Part shown: in pieces, positions 43,088 through 54,164 of the stretch
Position numbering within the stretch: position 1 is the first letter of the stretch
Layout of the letters: every line of letters begins with the position of its first letter
Assembly: GCA_039000515.1 (NCBI GenBank)
Contig: JBCFYV010002294.1
Coordinates: 105,153-169,152, forward strand
Direction: 5' to 3'
Length of the DNA: 64,000 nucleotides
Origin: Timema cristinae
Taxonomy: Eukaryota > Arthropoda > Insecta > Phasmatodea > Timematidae
Program-made: the position numbers and the translations under genes
Notes under the pieces: generated by a model
What the model was told of the DNA's origin: nothing
What the model saw: the letters and a program-made list of their open reading frames with translations, nothing else
The model's database searches: none

Positions 43088-45699
43088 CAGTGGTTCCCAA
43101 CCTGGGGGCGATCGCCCCCATGTGGGTGATTTGTGTTATCAGGGGGGCAATAAATAAGTGGGGGGCGATTTGGGAGCGATGAGTATTCAAAGGGGGAAAT
43201 ATTAAAATAGTACTGTACAGTAGAAGTTGCCGGGTAGCACGAGTCACTGGCTATTCTCAGCCGGCGAGTTCACTGCACTCACCCCTCTTCACAGTCCCCC
43301 TCCTGTTGTTGTTCAGCGCTGCCAACTGGTGACTCAACCCCCTCCCCCTCCTTCCAACACAACACACTTGCCATTGACCTACATTCGTCTTCAGTCTTCA
43401 CTAGCCTTTGTGTGCCTCACCATCAGTTTTTGTGCGTGTCTTTTCTGTTTTTGTGCGTTTGTTTTGAAGTGTAGAAGTTCATGCACAATTGATTCAAAAA
43501 AGAAGAAGTGTCGTCAATACTCAGCTAAGTATTTAAAATTCGGTTTTATCACGTCACCGCAAAATGTGCAGTTTCCACATTGCCTTTTGTGTGATAAAAC
43601 ATTTACTAGTAATGAAGCCATGACGCCTTCGCGAATTAAAGATCATTAATCAAGAGTACACAGTGATAAAGTGAGTAAAGAACTTAGTTATTTTCAACAC
43701 CTCAAAGCTAAAGCTGTTAAACGGCCTAATGTGAGTGAATTATTTAAAAAACGAGCAACCGATCTTGACAAAGGTCTTCTTGCTTCTTACGAGGTGTCTT
43801 TATTGATCGCTAAATGTGGTAAACCTCACACAATTGGCGAAACTCTTGTTTTACCGGCTACCAAAAAAATTGTTGAAATCATGCAAGGCGAGGGCCCTAG
43901 TAATAAGATAAGTCAATTTGTTCCTTTGAGCAACAATACTGTTTCCAGGCGAATTGACGAAATGGCCACAGACGTTGAATCCAAACCCACCAATTTGTTG
44001 AAAAAAAGTAAATTTGCATTGCAGATTGATGAATCAACTGTGATTGATAACAAAGCAATTTTATTAGCTTATGTGAGGTTTATCAATGAACGCAAGGAAA
44101 TTACCGAGGAAATGCTGTTTGCTAGAACTTTGATCATTGATACGAAGGGATCGTCGATTTTTAAAGTGGTACAAGATTATTTTGAGGAAAAAGAGATTCC
44201 CCTAACAAACGTGAGCGCTTGCGCAACAGACGGTGCTCCTGCCATGTCAGGTCGTCATGCTGGGTTTATAGTCCACCTTAAGAAAGAAGTGCCAGAGGTT
44301 ATCAATATTAACTGTGTCATTCATCGTCAACACTTAGCTGCGAAAAAATTGAGTGGTGTCCTGCATGAAACCCTAAAACTGGTCATTACTGGTGTCAACA
44401 AGATTAAAGCTAATTCCCTCAATGACCGTCTGTTCAGACAACTTTGCGATGAAAATGATGAGGAATTTGAACGCTTGCTTCTACATACGGCCGTGAGGTG
44501 GCTTTCCAAAGGAAACTGTTTGCGCCGTTTCTTCGAATTATTTGACACGGTTACTGAGTTTCTGACACGTCTGATCTGTTTTAAGTGAGAATTTGAAGCA
44601 ACGCAAGTTGGAACTTGCGTACCTTACAGATATTTTTGAAAAAATGAACGAAGTCAATATAAGGCTTCAAGGAAACAAGATGAACCTTATCAAGGCCAAA
44701 GGAATTATTTCATCATTCATCGCCAAGTTTGATATTCACAAGGTAAATATTGGCCGTAAAGAGCTGATTCCGTTTTCGACCCTTAAAAAGTGTTCAGTGT
44801 CAGCTAACAGGACTCCTGAACTCCCAGAAGAAAAAAATCCTAATTTTTACTGATCACCTTGATCAGTTAAAAACTGACATGGAATTAAGATTTGAAGATT
44901 TGACCAAGTTACAAATTCCAGATTGGATTCTAGATCCATTCTCGTTTGAAGCTGTGGATAAGCTTGATAACTCTTTGCAGACAGAGTTTATAGATCTGAA
45001 TTATGACTGTGAGGCGAAAATCATTTTCAAGCAGAGCGGTTACGAGTTAGGCTGGGTGAAGATTATGGACACTTATCCACAACTGTGGGGGAAAACTGAA
45101 CCACTTCTCATCTCGTTCCCGTCAACATATTTAGTTGAAAAAGGATTTAGTAAATGTTGTCCAGCTCCTCACAAAATAAAGAAATAAGTTGGACATTTGC
45201 CTGAAAGGAGACTTGCGCCTGAACTTGACGAACATAAAGCCGGATATTCAAGCTTTAACTGAAATCCACCAAGCACAAGGCAGCTATTGAAAAGGTAAAA
45301 TAAAACAAAAACAAATTTTCAAACTTTCATTGATTTTTTCAAATTTTAACTGTCAACTTTCTTAATTTTTCCAATTTCCAATTTAAAAATGAAAACATGT
45401 ACTCCTGTTTTTTAAATGTACATCAATGATCTTAGTTAATTATTTCATTTCTTTGTTATTTAAAAAAAATCTGAAATAAATGTAATTTTTTTTTCTATTT
45501 TATTCAAGAGTGACCGGATAAAACTGCTTTGGGTGTTTTTATATACGGTAGTAAAATTGTTTATAATAATAAAACTGCTTTATTATTTACACCTTACTTC
45601 AAATTAAAATTAGGCATACAATGAAAATGAAAAGGGGGCGATAGGTGTTAGTCAACCTCCAGAAAGGGGAGATGGGCCACAAAAGGTTGGGAACCACTG
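43088..45699 (+). mobile_element. hAT transposon (ZBED5-like) with perfect TSD
   Basis: 2.6-kb element whose ends are CAGTGGTTCCCAACCTGGGG and, inward from the right, CAGTGGTTCCCAACCTTTTG. It is flanked by identical octamers ATCTAAAC (43080-43087 and 45700-45707). The interior is occupied by one transposase gene on the plus strand. Perfect TSD and matching 15-bp termini suggest a fairly recent insertion although the gene has defects. Confidence 0.93.
43488..45290 (+). pseudogene. ZBED5/SCAND3-like hAT transposase, broken
   Basis: An intronless hAT transposase. The N-terminal region contains 'KKKKCRQYSAKYLKFGF' and a BED-like finger (FPHCLLC..., H...H). The catalytic part includes 'FALQIDESTVIDNKAILLAY', 'SACATDGAPAMSGRHAGF', 'NCVIHRQHLAAKKL' and 'HTAVRWLSKGNCL'. 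The C-terminal dimerisation region has 'TYLVEKGFS' and ends 'IHQAQGSY', the usual terminus in ZBED5-type proteins. Defects: the expected start codon is ATT at 43488; TAA follows 'IKDH' at about 43647; frame breaks near 44585, 44843 and 45155; and there is a TAA near 45170. No single frame spans it, so the copy is non-autonomous. Confidence 0.9.
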
Positions 45700-45774
45700 A
45701 TCTAAACTAAATTAGACAAGCATTTGGAATGAAAATTTGATCTTATAGATTTATATTAGAAACAATAGATGGCA

Positions 45775-45945
45775 TGACACGAACCGGTGGGTACACAGAT
45801 TTAATGTCGATGACGTGGAGGATGGGGTTCTAATCCTAGCTGGGTGTACTGAAGAAAGTATTTCCTGAAAGGTTTTCCAATATACCTCTACCCAAATGAG
45901 GGTGCACATTTTTTAAATTATACCTAATACTTTTCTAATACACTA
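45775..45945 (+). repeat. tRNA-derived SINE
   Basis: 'GATGGGGTTCTAATCCTAGC' (B-box-like) is followed by 'TGGGTGTACTGAAGAAAG', 'GGTTTTCCAATATACC' and 'TTATACCTAATAC'. The A-box region is weak (ACCGGTGGGTACACAG). Confidence 0.55.
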
Positions 45946-46135
45946 GAAAAGTTTGCGCCTAAAGAAATATAAACTAGTTTTGACGCATCTTCTTATTTTG
46001 GGGAACTTTTAAAATGTATATATTCTTGTTGCTGCACGCCTTACTTCTGATCCAGGCTATACGCCTTTAGTTACACTAGCTGATGAAGTCTTCAACTGTG
46101 TTTCCACTAGGATTTTTTTTTCGTAGCTCCCATGG

Positions 46136-47096
46136 CAGTGGTTCCCAACCTTTTTCAGTTAACGCATCCCTTGGTAAATACTAAAATTCCCACCCAAATC
46201 CCCTCATCTTTGGGGATATTTATAAAAAAAAATGATGTAATGCTTTCAAGTCACTTCTTTATACAAAAATCAATGTAACACTGGCAGGACAGTGATAGAA
46301 CAAAGTGACTAAAAGTTATCGGGATGGTTGGCAGTGTTTGGTATTCATCAGTTCTTGAAGATTGGGTTTGATGTTTGACGGAGCCACACCGCAAATGGCT
46401 TTTCACTTCAAGTCGACAATTGCTGTTTAGTTTTTACGAAAGACAAGCGTTGAAAATTGGTGGTGGAGTTTTTCAAAACATGCTTTATGGAGCCCTTGAG
46501 CTCGGCCATAGTCATATCGCCCCCACGAGTAAATTTTATAATATTCTTTATTTGTTTTTCAAACTATAATATAGCATCAGTTGCTATGATTAAAGATTAC
46601 ACATTTTTTTAAATTCGAATAAAGGATATTTGCTAAAGGTGCAGCCAGAATATGTGAGATTTTCTGTTTGTTGTAGGCGATACCTTTCTTCTTGTAAAAG
46701 TTAAATGTTTTTATTAAATATTAGTAATATTATTATAAAAAGGCTATGAAGGCTCCAACATGTGTTTTTTTCTTGTGTAAGGGTTCCTTTGGTTTAAATA
46801 TTTGGAAACCTTTGGCTTAAGGGCAGAGCAGAAAGGGGAATTGGCTGTCTAATTCGAGGCTCATTAAATTGAAAATAAACACTTAGCCTACTGTACATAC
46901 ACACTTGTAGCTGTTCACTTAATTTATTACAACTGGTATGCAGAGTTGCCAATACCCCAAGAAATAATTACCTTAATTACTTTGAAAAAGTGATTTAAAC
47001 AAAAAAAAATCTCAGTTTTTATATGGGTTTTAAAGTTAATGCCAAATTTTTCCATGACGCCCCTCCTATGGGGCGCAACCCCCAGGTTTGGAACCA
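46136..47096. mobile_element. Possible non-autonomous hAT-like element
   Basis: 'CAGTGGTTCCCAACCTTTTT' at 46136 is nearly the same terminus as the ZBED5-like hAT at 43088. 'CCTGGTTCCAAACCTGGGGG' read inward from about 47096 is a diverged opposite end. The interior resembles no transposase; the frame at 46375-46569 is not convincing. No target duplication is apparent. Confidence 0.4.
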
Positions 47097-47638
47097 GGCT
47101 TCCTCTTTAATGAGTATAATACAAAGTAAAATGTGTTACTCAGAAGTTGACAAGACTACAAGAAATATCATTTCATCGCTTGCCTTTGTTTTATTGTTGT
47201 AAAGCCGAGTCTCACTTCAAGAACCAATGCTCCCCACACTAAACATTCCAGCAGTAATAATACCTACATGTATTTATAGCTCTCTGTGGCCAGCCCGTGC
47301 TGAGGGAGATCTTAGTAACTTGGACACAATATGAGTAAACAAACATTCCTCACGAGCTACGTGCTTGTCTTTTTCCGGCGAACTGAACAAGAGTTATATC
47401 GGCAATGACACGTTCAAGTTGATTACTATCATGGAATTTTGGTTGCTGGTTTCTTACGTGTTTATCTCATTGCAATATGTTATATGTTTTATGTTCATGT
47501 GTATGTTTTCCTCAAATACTTGTCTCCTGTATTTTACTTAATGATAATAATTGATAAATGCAGTGTAATGTTAGCCTGAGACATGGCTAAATGTAAGAAA
47601 TGGCTTATGCCTTAATTTCACCATGTAAATAATGACAA

Positions 47639-47700
47639 TACTACTACTACTACTACTACTACTAATAATAATAATAATATAATAATAATAATAATATTAA
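47639..47700. repeat. (TAC)n/(TAA)n microsatellite
   Basis: About eight ACT units pass directly into AAT units. The AAT part is joined to a SINE tail fragment starting near 47735, so the microsatellite probably grew from the SINE's TAA tail. Confidence 0.9.
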
Positions 47701-47734
47701 AGGCGTTCCATATTTTCATGTGTTCTGTTTTATA

Positions 47735-47815
47735 GACCACGTCATACTAACCCCCTAACTATCCGCATATTTACACTATTAGGGTAGGAATTGGGATGGG
47801 TATCGCACAACAATG
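47735..47815 (-). repeat. SINE tail fragment
   Basis: 'GACCACGTCATACTAACCCC', then 'TATCCGCATATTTACAC' and 'GGGTAGGAATTGGG', match the 3' region of the minus-oriented SINEs at 2165 and 26697. The head and body are missing. Confidence 0.5.
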
Positions 47816-47917
47816 TTATGAAAATATCGATGGTGTAGGTTGGTTGTGTGATGTTTTCGCAATCGATGTTTTTGGTCAATGATTTTCAAAAATAGATTTT
47901 TTTACAGATGTACATGG

Positions 47918-47999
47918 AACTGAGATATATATATATATATATATATAATTATTTATATATATAATTATAATTATTTATATATATATAATTATAATTATT
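47918..47999. repeat. TA-rich microsatellite
   Basis: (AT)n followed by repeated TTATATATATAATTATAAT blocks, about 80 bp. Confidence 0.9.
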
Positions 48000-48763
48000 T
48001 TTTTCATGTAGATAATCAGTTTATGACAATGTCTGGTGATGAATACAGGATATATAACACATCATTATATAATTTACAGATAGTATATGAGTATTTATGA
48101 ATTTTATTAATAAAAGTTGTTTGAATTTTAGATTTTTAATTTTTAGATTAATTCACTAAAAATGCATCTATGTTTTTATTAAAGAACATTGAGGTTTTTG
48201 ATTCTCTTATATCAATGTTTTGAAGATGATATTGTAACGAGATTTTGAATGTAACATCGTAACCGGCGTGCTTCTCGTATACCCTAACTGCGCTCTGTTA
48301 TCTTTCTCTTGTTTAGCAGGTATGCAGCCAATCGTTCAGAGGGATTAGAATGGACATGGGGGAGGAAAAGAGACACGTCTGAAAGAGTCTGGGTCTTTTG
48401 TATTATATCCCAGTATTCTAGAAATGGAGGATTGCAGACTCTTAACTGTAATCCGAATTAAATACAAGGTCGGCGACAGCCTAAAGGTACGTTTTCATGT
48501 GACATTAAGTCATGACTTTTACTGTCATGACAATTGATGTCATGGCGTTTGTCTTCGTGAAAACATAAGGCCATATTGGCATGACAATAAAGTTACTGTC
48601 GTGACAACAAATGTCACAAATCAAACAGTTTTGATTTTTCCAAGCAGTGTCACGTAATGTCAAGGAAGTGTCACGTTCTGCACCGTGTGAAAACTAGTAT
48701 CCAAAATGCCGTGACAGTTTAGACTTATTAGTTTATATCAGTAGTTGTGTTATTACGTTCAAC

Positions 48764-49101
48764 ATGGAAGATACATCTTCTTCTGAAACAATTCAGTTTT
48801 TATGTGAATATGAAAAACATCCTTGTCTGTGGAATAAAGTTGACAAAAAGTTTAAAGATAGACTAGAAAGAAATAGAGCTGAAGAAATTCTTCTAGAAAA
48901 AACTGGGATTGGTGATGTAAAAACACTCAGAAAAAAGATCAGAAATATCCGCGGCACATACAACAATGAAGTTAGGAAAATTAAAGCTTCCAAAAGAGTG
49001 GAGCAGGTGCAAATAATGTTTATGTACCAAAGCTTTCCTGGTTCGAAACTGCGGATAGATTTTTAAGAGCAACTACAGAAATATTTTCTGAATCAAACTT
49101 G
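48764..49101 (+). pseudogene. Harbinger MADF-domain protein, exon 1
   Basis: First exon of the accessory DNA-binding protein of the element, which in this superfamily helps import and target the transposase. The ATG at 48764 opens 'MEDTSSSETIQFLCEYEKHP' and continues into a MADF fold (CLWNKVDKKFKDRLERNRAE, VKTLRKKIRNIRGTYNNEVR). After 'KASK' the frame shifts by one missing A in an A-run near 48992. The other frame then continues 'NNVYVPKLSWFETADRFL' and '..IFSESNL' to a GTAAGT donor at 49102. With that A counted, the exon is 113 codons and ends in phase 0. It needs sequence confirmation before being called dead. Confidence 0.82.
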
Positions 49102-49678
49102 GTAAGTAAAAGAAAAATCAATTTACATAAATTTATTCATATTTATGTTTACCATTTTATCAATTACACCATAGAGAAAGTAAGGTAAATTGGGGTAATT
49201 GGGTGAAAGGGAAATATATTGATAGCATTTTCAACTTTTTTTAAAAACTTATATGCAATAAATTTATATTGTAAACCCTTTAAAATATTGCTACTTGTTT
49301 TATTAACAAAATCTTATCTTTGACCTACTATTTTATTTATATCGTTTTCCCTTAATGCATATTTTTTGTGGTTAGAAAACATGAATTTAACCAATCAAAC
49401 CAAGTGAAAATGTTTTTTTATGTTATTTTCACACCCATTTACCTCATTCTTTTTACTTGAGTTTAGATATGAAACAGACAAATACTTCCAACTGTCTTTA
49501 TACATTTTAAAAATATATTACATTTAGTATAAATAATATATTTATGTCATAAAGATGACATATAATAAAGCACAAAGTCTGGTAAATAATATAACTGTTA
49601 TAACATTTCAGTTATAGCACCCTAGATCTCAAATTTTAAAACAATTACTTCACAATTCCCCACTCTACCCCACAATAG

Positions 49679-50461
49679 TTACAAAATAATTTTTTCTTGC
49701 CACCATACTGCTCCCTCCTCAACAAAATATTGTGAAAATCTTTGCCTTCTTTCACGAGCTTCGTTCCCATAGTGGCGATTTCTTGTTGACGCTAAATTTA
49801 ATAATCCATTAGATAGAGATTCATTGCGCCAATTTCCCAGTATTACTTTTCCATTTTCATGATCCTCACTATCAACAGTAAAGTTATCACTAGCTGCATT
49901 TGTTTTTCGAATCCAGTTATGTAATACACAAGAAGTTCTTACAATTTTATCTGTAGTTTCTTCCGCCAAACATACTGGCTTCCTAAATACGCGAAATCGA
50001 TTTGCAAGAATCCAAAATGCATTTTCAACAATGCGCCTAGCACGGCAGTGCCTATTGTTGTATATCTTTTCTGTATGGTCCATATGGTGACGTCTAGCAT
50101 ACGGTGTCATGAGGTATGTTTTTAACGGGAATGCTTCATCTTATACTATAACGCACTCAGGTGGTACATTCAGCAAATTTGATTCCAATGCAGTTTTTAA
50201 ATTGGAGTGATCAAAAATTGCCGCATCTGATTGACTCCCATAACTTCCAACATCTATCACAGTGAAACAGTAATCATGGTCAACTAATGCCAAAAGCACG
50301 ATGCTAAATGTTCCTTTATAGTTAAAATAGAGAGACGTTGTATTCGGTGGACTCTGAATTACAACATGTTTGCCGTCCAAAGCTCCGATACAGTGCGGAT
50401 AGTTCCATTTTATATGAAAACCTTTTGCTATTCTATTCCATTCTCTTTCTGTCCTCGGTAC
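49679..50461 (-). pseudogene. Harbinger transposase, exon 2 (catalytic)
   Basis: Second exon of the DDE transposase, after acceptor 'TTTGTTTTAG'. It reads 'VPRTEREWNRIAKGFHIKWN', then 'CIGALDGKHVVIQSP' with the first catalytic Asp and 'DVGSYGSQSDAAIFDHS' with the second. 'DEAFPLKTYLMTPYA' has the catalytic Glu, and 'NNRHCRARRIVENAFWILAN' is the usual PIF signature. It ends '..GAVWWQEKIIL'. A TAA lies directly before 'DEAFPL' (about 50144), where a Gly is usual, so the frame is cut between the second and third catalytic residues. It sits within the intron of the MADF gene. Confidence 0.9.
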
Positions 50462-50491
50462 CTAAAACAAAAATACATTCTTGTGTTACAG
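50462..50491. promoter_or_regulatory. Back-to-back splice acceptors of two opposing genes
   Basis: A 30-bp segment serves as the 3' end of two introns on opposite strands. The plus strand ends TGTGTTACAG before the MADF exon at 50492. The minus strand ends TTTGTTTTAG before the transposase exon at 50461. The same base pairs must supply the acceptor signals for both genes. Confidence 0.65.
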
Positions 50492-51025
50492 GAAATAGAA
50501 CACGAGGAGGAAACAGTTGAAGATGATTCAATAACAGATGAACCTTCAAATAATTGTGCAAATAACACACCTCCAGAAACAACTAATCACCCAAATAGCA
50601 CCACCACCTCAGAATCCCAAAGTATCAAAAAACAAAAAATCACAGCTAGATTTCGTAAGAACCAGGAATCGTCTATAGATAATGCAGTGAAAGCTCTTAA
50701 AGTAATTTCGCATCAATCAAATAATGAATTTATGGCTTTTGGAAATTCTGTTGGTATGCCACTGCAAAATATGCCATTAGAGTTGGCGATGCAGCTTCAA
50801 TCAGATATACAGGCTCTTATAACAAGAACACGTATTGATAATCTTAGAAGTAGTATTTCAATGTCACGTTCTCTCTTTTCTACTCAAACATCTACTCCCA
50901 CACCACCGGATTCAATCCAAAACGAGATGATTGAAATCAGTTCAGACGGATTACAATTGACATTGTCGGAATCCACCCAAGAAAAGTCAATGTTGCAAAA
51001 TTATTTTTGTAATTGGTCATATTAG
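50492..51025 (+). CDS. Harbinger MADF-domain protein, exon 2
   Basis: It starts after acceptor 'CTTGTGTTACAG' and reads 'EIEHEEETVEDDSITDEPSN', an acidic, Ser/Thr-rich linker. A helical C-terminal part follows (FRKNQESSIDNAVKALKVIS, MPLELAMQLQSDIQALITRT), with a stop at 51025. About 177 codons, uninterrupted. The C-terminal part corresponds to the BESS-like or partner-interaction region often found after MADF domains (family inference). The whole exon lies antisense within the intron of the transposase gene. Confidence 0.75.
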   Translation, partial: EIEHEEETVEDDSITDEPSNNCANNTPPETTNHPNSTTTSESQSIKKQKITARFRKNQESSIDNAVKALKVISHQSNNEFMAFGNSVGMPLQNMPLELAMQLQSDIQALITRTRIDNLRSSISMSRSLFSTQTSTPTPPDSIQNEMIEISSDGLQLTLSESTQEKSMLQNYFCNWSY

Positions 51026-51138
51026 AAGCTATCAAGTTGTTATTTAATAATCTTTGTAAATTACCAATATATACCTTTATTAAAATTATAAATGAAGTCT
51101 TTTATTTATTACATTACTTTATTAATAATAGCACTTAC

Positions 51139-51586
51139 CTGTATGAAATCTTTCAATGACTCATGTATGGCATCCAAAATTTCTGGCAAAAACTTGATTA
51201 TTGTGCATTTTGGTACTCTATACAAATACTGCAAAGAGGCCAGAGAGTCTCCTGTTGCTAAAAACCTAAGGGTAATTTCCAGTTTAAGTTTAGCTGGCAA
51301 CGCATTTCGCATAATAGTATCTTTTTTTGTATGAATTTTTTTTTAACTTTTCAAGTAGACGAGAAAACATGATTTCATCTACACGCATAAAGTTAAAAAA
51401 GGTTTCAGGGTCTTTAAAAGCAAGTTCTTTTGTTAGAGTGTTGGATGCTCCCGAATTATCTCTACGTTGGATCCATTTTCTAACCCACACTTTTTTCCTC
51501 CATTTTCTTTTGTTTTTTCCAGTTTCTGCAATAATAATTTCAGACACAACACGTATTGCTGCACTAACCACTTGATTTGACGCCAT
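51139..51586 (-). pseudogene. Harbinger transposase, exon 1
   Basis: N-terminal exon. The likely start is the ATG at 51586 (MASNQVVSAAIRVV); an upstream ATG at 51619 is possible. 'RKKVWVRKWIQRRDNSGASN' and 'PETFFNFMRVDEIMFSRLLE' are the usual Harbinger N-terminal region, and 'AKLKLEITLRFLATGDSLAS' is the helix-turn-helix-like part. It ends at donor 'GTAAGTGC' in phase 0. One extra A in a nine-A run near 51340 shifts the frame between 'LEKLK' and 'IMRNALP'. Intron 50462-51138 separates it from exon 2. Confidence 0.85.
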
Positions 51587-52307
51587 ATTTAGTTTGACTG
51601 AATGAAAATGCCATGACATTTGTTATACGTGAAAACATCATATTGTCACAGTGTCGCCATGTCACACTGTCACGACTTTAAAATGTCATGACTTTTAGTG
51701 TCACATGAAAATGTACCTTAAAGGCCCCAGTCTGCGTTGAGGGAAGTGAAGTGAGTGAACCATCGTGTACTAGTGTGTTCAGTGAGTGGGCCAGCGAGTC
51801 TAACGTTCGAGAAACGAGGGACAGCGAGCGCAATGTGTCGTGCGCGGGGACCAGGGAGGGCTTAAGTGAATGAACGGGTGATGTAGACATTGATTGTTAT
51901 TGTAAACAGACTTATTTAAACATTTGAATAGTTATTATGTGTTTTATAGTTATTATTTTGATTATTTAATTTAATTCTATTTTATGTGTTCCCATTTTCT
52001 TTTTAGCTTACAGACTTAAATATATTCTTATTATTTAATTCAATGATATGTTTAGTCATAGTTAATTTAATTCTATTATAATAGTGTATGTGTTGTTTTA
52101 GTTTTAATAATCAAAACCTTGAATATTCCGCGTGCATTTTCAGTCGTGTCTAATCAGCAGCGTATCCCAATATCATGAAAAAGAACTTGCGGTTGACACG
52201 ATGATGACGTGTAAACGTCCCGCGACCCCAAGGTAGGTCATGCCCACGTTACAATATTTTTCATGTGTATGTTTTTTATTCACTGTGGAAGAAGTCAACA
52301 TTTAGAG

Positions 52308-52530
52308 CAGTGCTTCTGAAAGGGGTTGTCAACAGAAATCTACAAGTTCGTATTGATTGCATAGTACTGTACAATGTGTTGCTTATTTTTATAAACTGAG
52401 AATAATATATTTTCTAAATATGTTCATTAAAAACTATTTATTTTTTCTCCAATTCAAGGTTGGCCACCAAATGATTTCAAGTACACTGACAAAATCTGGT
52501 TTGTCATACCAGACAGTGTGAGAAGCACTG
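52308..52530. mobile_element. Small hAT-like MITE
   Basis: 223 bp with ends CAGTGCTTCTGAAAGGGG and, read inward from the right, CAGTGCTTCTCACACTG. Flanking octamers ATTTAGAG and GTTTATAG agree at 6 of 8. Noncoding. Confidence 0.6.
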
Positions 52531-54164
52531 GTTTATAGGAAATGTAGCCACATTTACGTGTAATCAGAGTAGAAAATCCATAATTATAGTACTGACATTT
52601 CCCATCACTAACAAACCAAACAAGACGAGACTGACATATTTTTTCATGTGCCTACCAGTGCAGGTTGCATTTTTTTAATTCTATAAAAAGAACGTGGTTT
52701 ATTACATATATTTAGATGTTTACTTCTTGGAACTTGACGAAGTTTGATTGGGCTTAAAATAAGTCTGAACACTTGAAACACCTCATAAACTACGTTCATA
52801 TTGGAATGAGGCAAACAAATCTTGATACATATGTTACCAGACACGTCGTGCAGACCATTTAGTGAATGCATTTGCTTAAGGTGGGGAGGGAACGCGAGTT
52901 AAAGGTGGTATTTTAGAAATGATTATGGCAAAAAATTGTTTGTGCAAATAATAATGTTTCAGTAGAAAGGTTTAGTTTAATTTTCTACATTATATGTATA
53001 TGTATGTTTGTTATAAATATAATGTAGAAAATATATGTATATATATAAGCATGTCTGGGCTACATTACTCGTAGCCCAGTTTGTGGAAAGTTTAGCCAGT
53101 AATAATGTACCGCTGCCCAGGAGACTCCCGAATGTACTAATCTTACATCCATTCCTTGGAAGCACTTTCAATGTCCCGATGAGATGGGGTGATGGTGATA
53201 GTGAGTAGGAGGGTGTGGAACCAGTAGAAAAGCTTAAAACTAACTTAAGATTCGGATGGACACCTACTATATAAGAACGATAAAGTTGTGCCGGCTATTG
53301 CTTAAAAAATATGCATAGTAACAACATGCGGTTTTTGCATTGCATTAAACTTGTAAATTTAAATATGAACTATATTAATAAAAAAAAGTTACATGTCAAT
53401 ATTTACTTTTTTACAATAAGACGTAATTTCAATTAAATTTAAATTAAATAAAACATGAAATACAATAATATAGTTTTGAAGTTATCATATTATTATAGAG
53501 AATAAGATAATGTTCTATCATACACGACAAATATTTATAATACAATAACGGGCACAAAATTTGATATTTTCAAATTAAATCATATCTGAACTGTTGAAAA
53601 AGTTCAGTAGCTGCCTAGTAGAAAGCTCTGTCTTCGGAAGCGCCTCTCCCTCTCTTCACCAACCCCTCTTTGGCATTCAATATCTTTTCATCTTTTTTTT
53701 TCTGTAAGCCATACTACTCCCCCTTCCCTTCCAACATTTATTTCTCCTTCAGGTAAAACCCTGGTCTGGACACTAACTGTCTGTCACCTTGTTACTACTA
53801 TTACCTCCAAGCCTCGGTTTTTGAAAATGTTCCTGTTGATGTATTTGCATGATCTATGTTAAAAGTTTATTTATAGAGTAGGCTTGATTATGTTTACCTT
53901 ATCAATAATTTGTGTAACAATCTACAGTGTTTCTTTGATTAGATACAAACTTTTTGTATATAAATTATGTTTTTTAGCAAAGAAAAATATTCTAGGCGAT
54001 AATCCCGCAATGGAAACAGAAAATCTGTGTTACTCAACAGGAAACCAGCTAAAAAAATTAAAACACTTTGAGAAACACTACCAAAGGAAAAAGCGAGTTA
54101 AAAAATAATACCTATTATGTTACTTTTTTGTTTAGTGTTGGTGTTTGTAACATATATATTACCC
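52531..54164. other. Gene-free stretch
   Basis: A short palindrome 'TTTTCTACATTATAT' occurs around 52981-53030. 'TTAAGATTCGGATGGACACC' at 53246 has a diverged copy 'TTAAGATTCAGATGGATACC' near 54851, so a dispersed repeat is present in both places. I see no gene. Confidence 0.5.

Larger units (their letters stand above)
48485..51718. mobile_element. PIF/Harbinger transposon
   Basis: 3.2-kb element with terminal inverted repeats AGGTACGTTTTCATGTGACA (left) and AGGTACATTTTCATGTGACA (right, read inward), flanked by a TAA target duplication (48482-48484, 51719-51721), as expected for PIF/Harbinger. Both subterminal regions have many TGTCATGAC/GTCACGAC-like motifs, candidate binding sites. It carries the usual two genes, a MADF DNA-binding protein on the plus strand and a DDE transposase on the minus strand. 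Their exons alternate along the element. Confidence 0.93.
48233..52253. mobile_element. Solo LTR split by a Harbinger insertion
   Basis: An LTR-like unit starting TGTAACGAG at 48233 and ending CCCACGTTACA at 52253, with TG..CA ends in a short inverted repeat (TGTAACG/CGTTACA). Flanking ATAT occurs on both sides (48229-48232 and 52254-52257), a 4-bp duplication as made by Gypsy-type integrases. Removing the 3,234-bp Harbinger and one TAA leaves about 784 bp. No internal retroelement genes are present, so it is read as a solo LTR produced by recombination. Orientation and family are undetermined. Confidence 0.7.
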
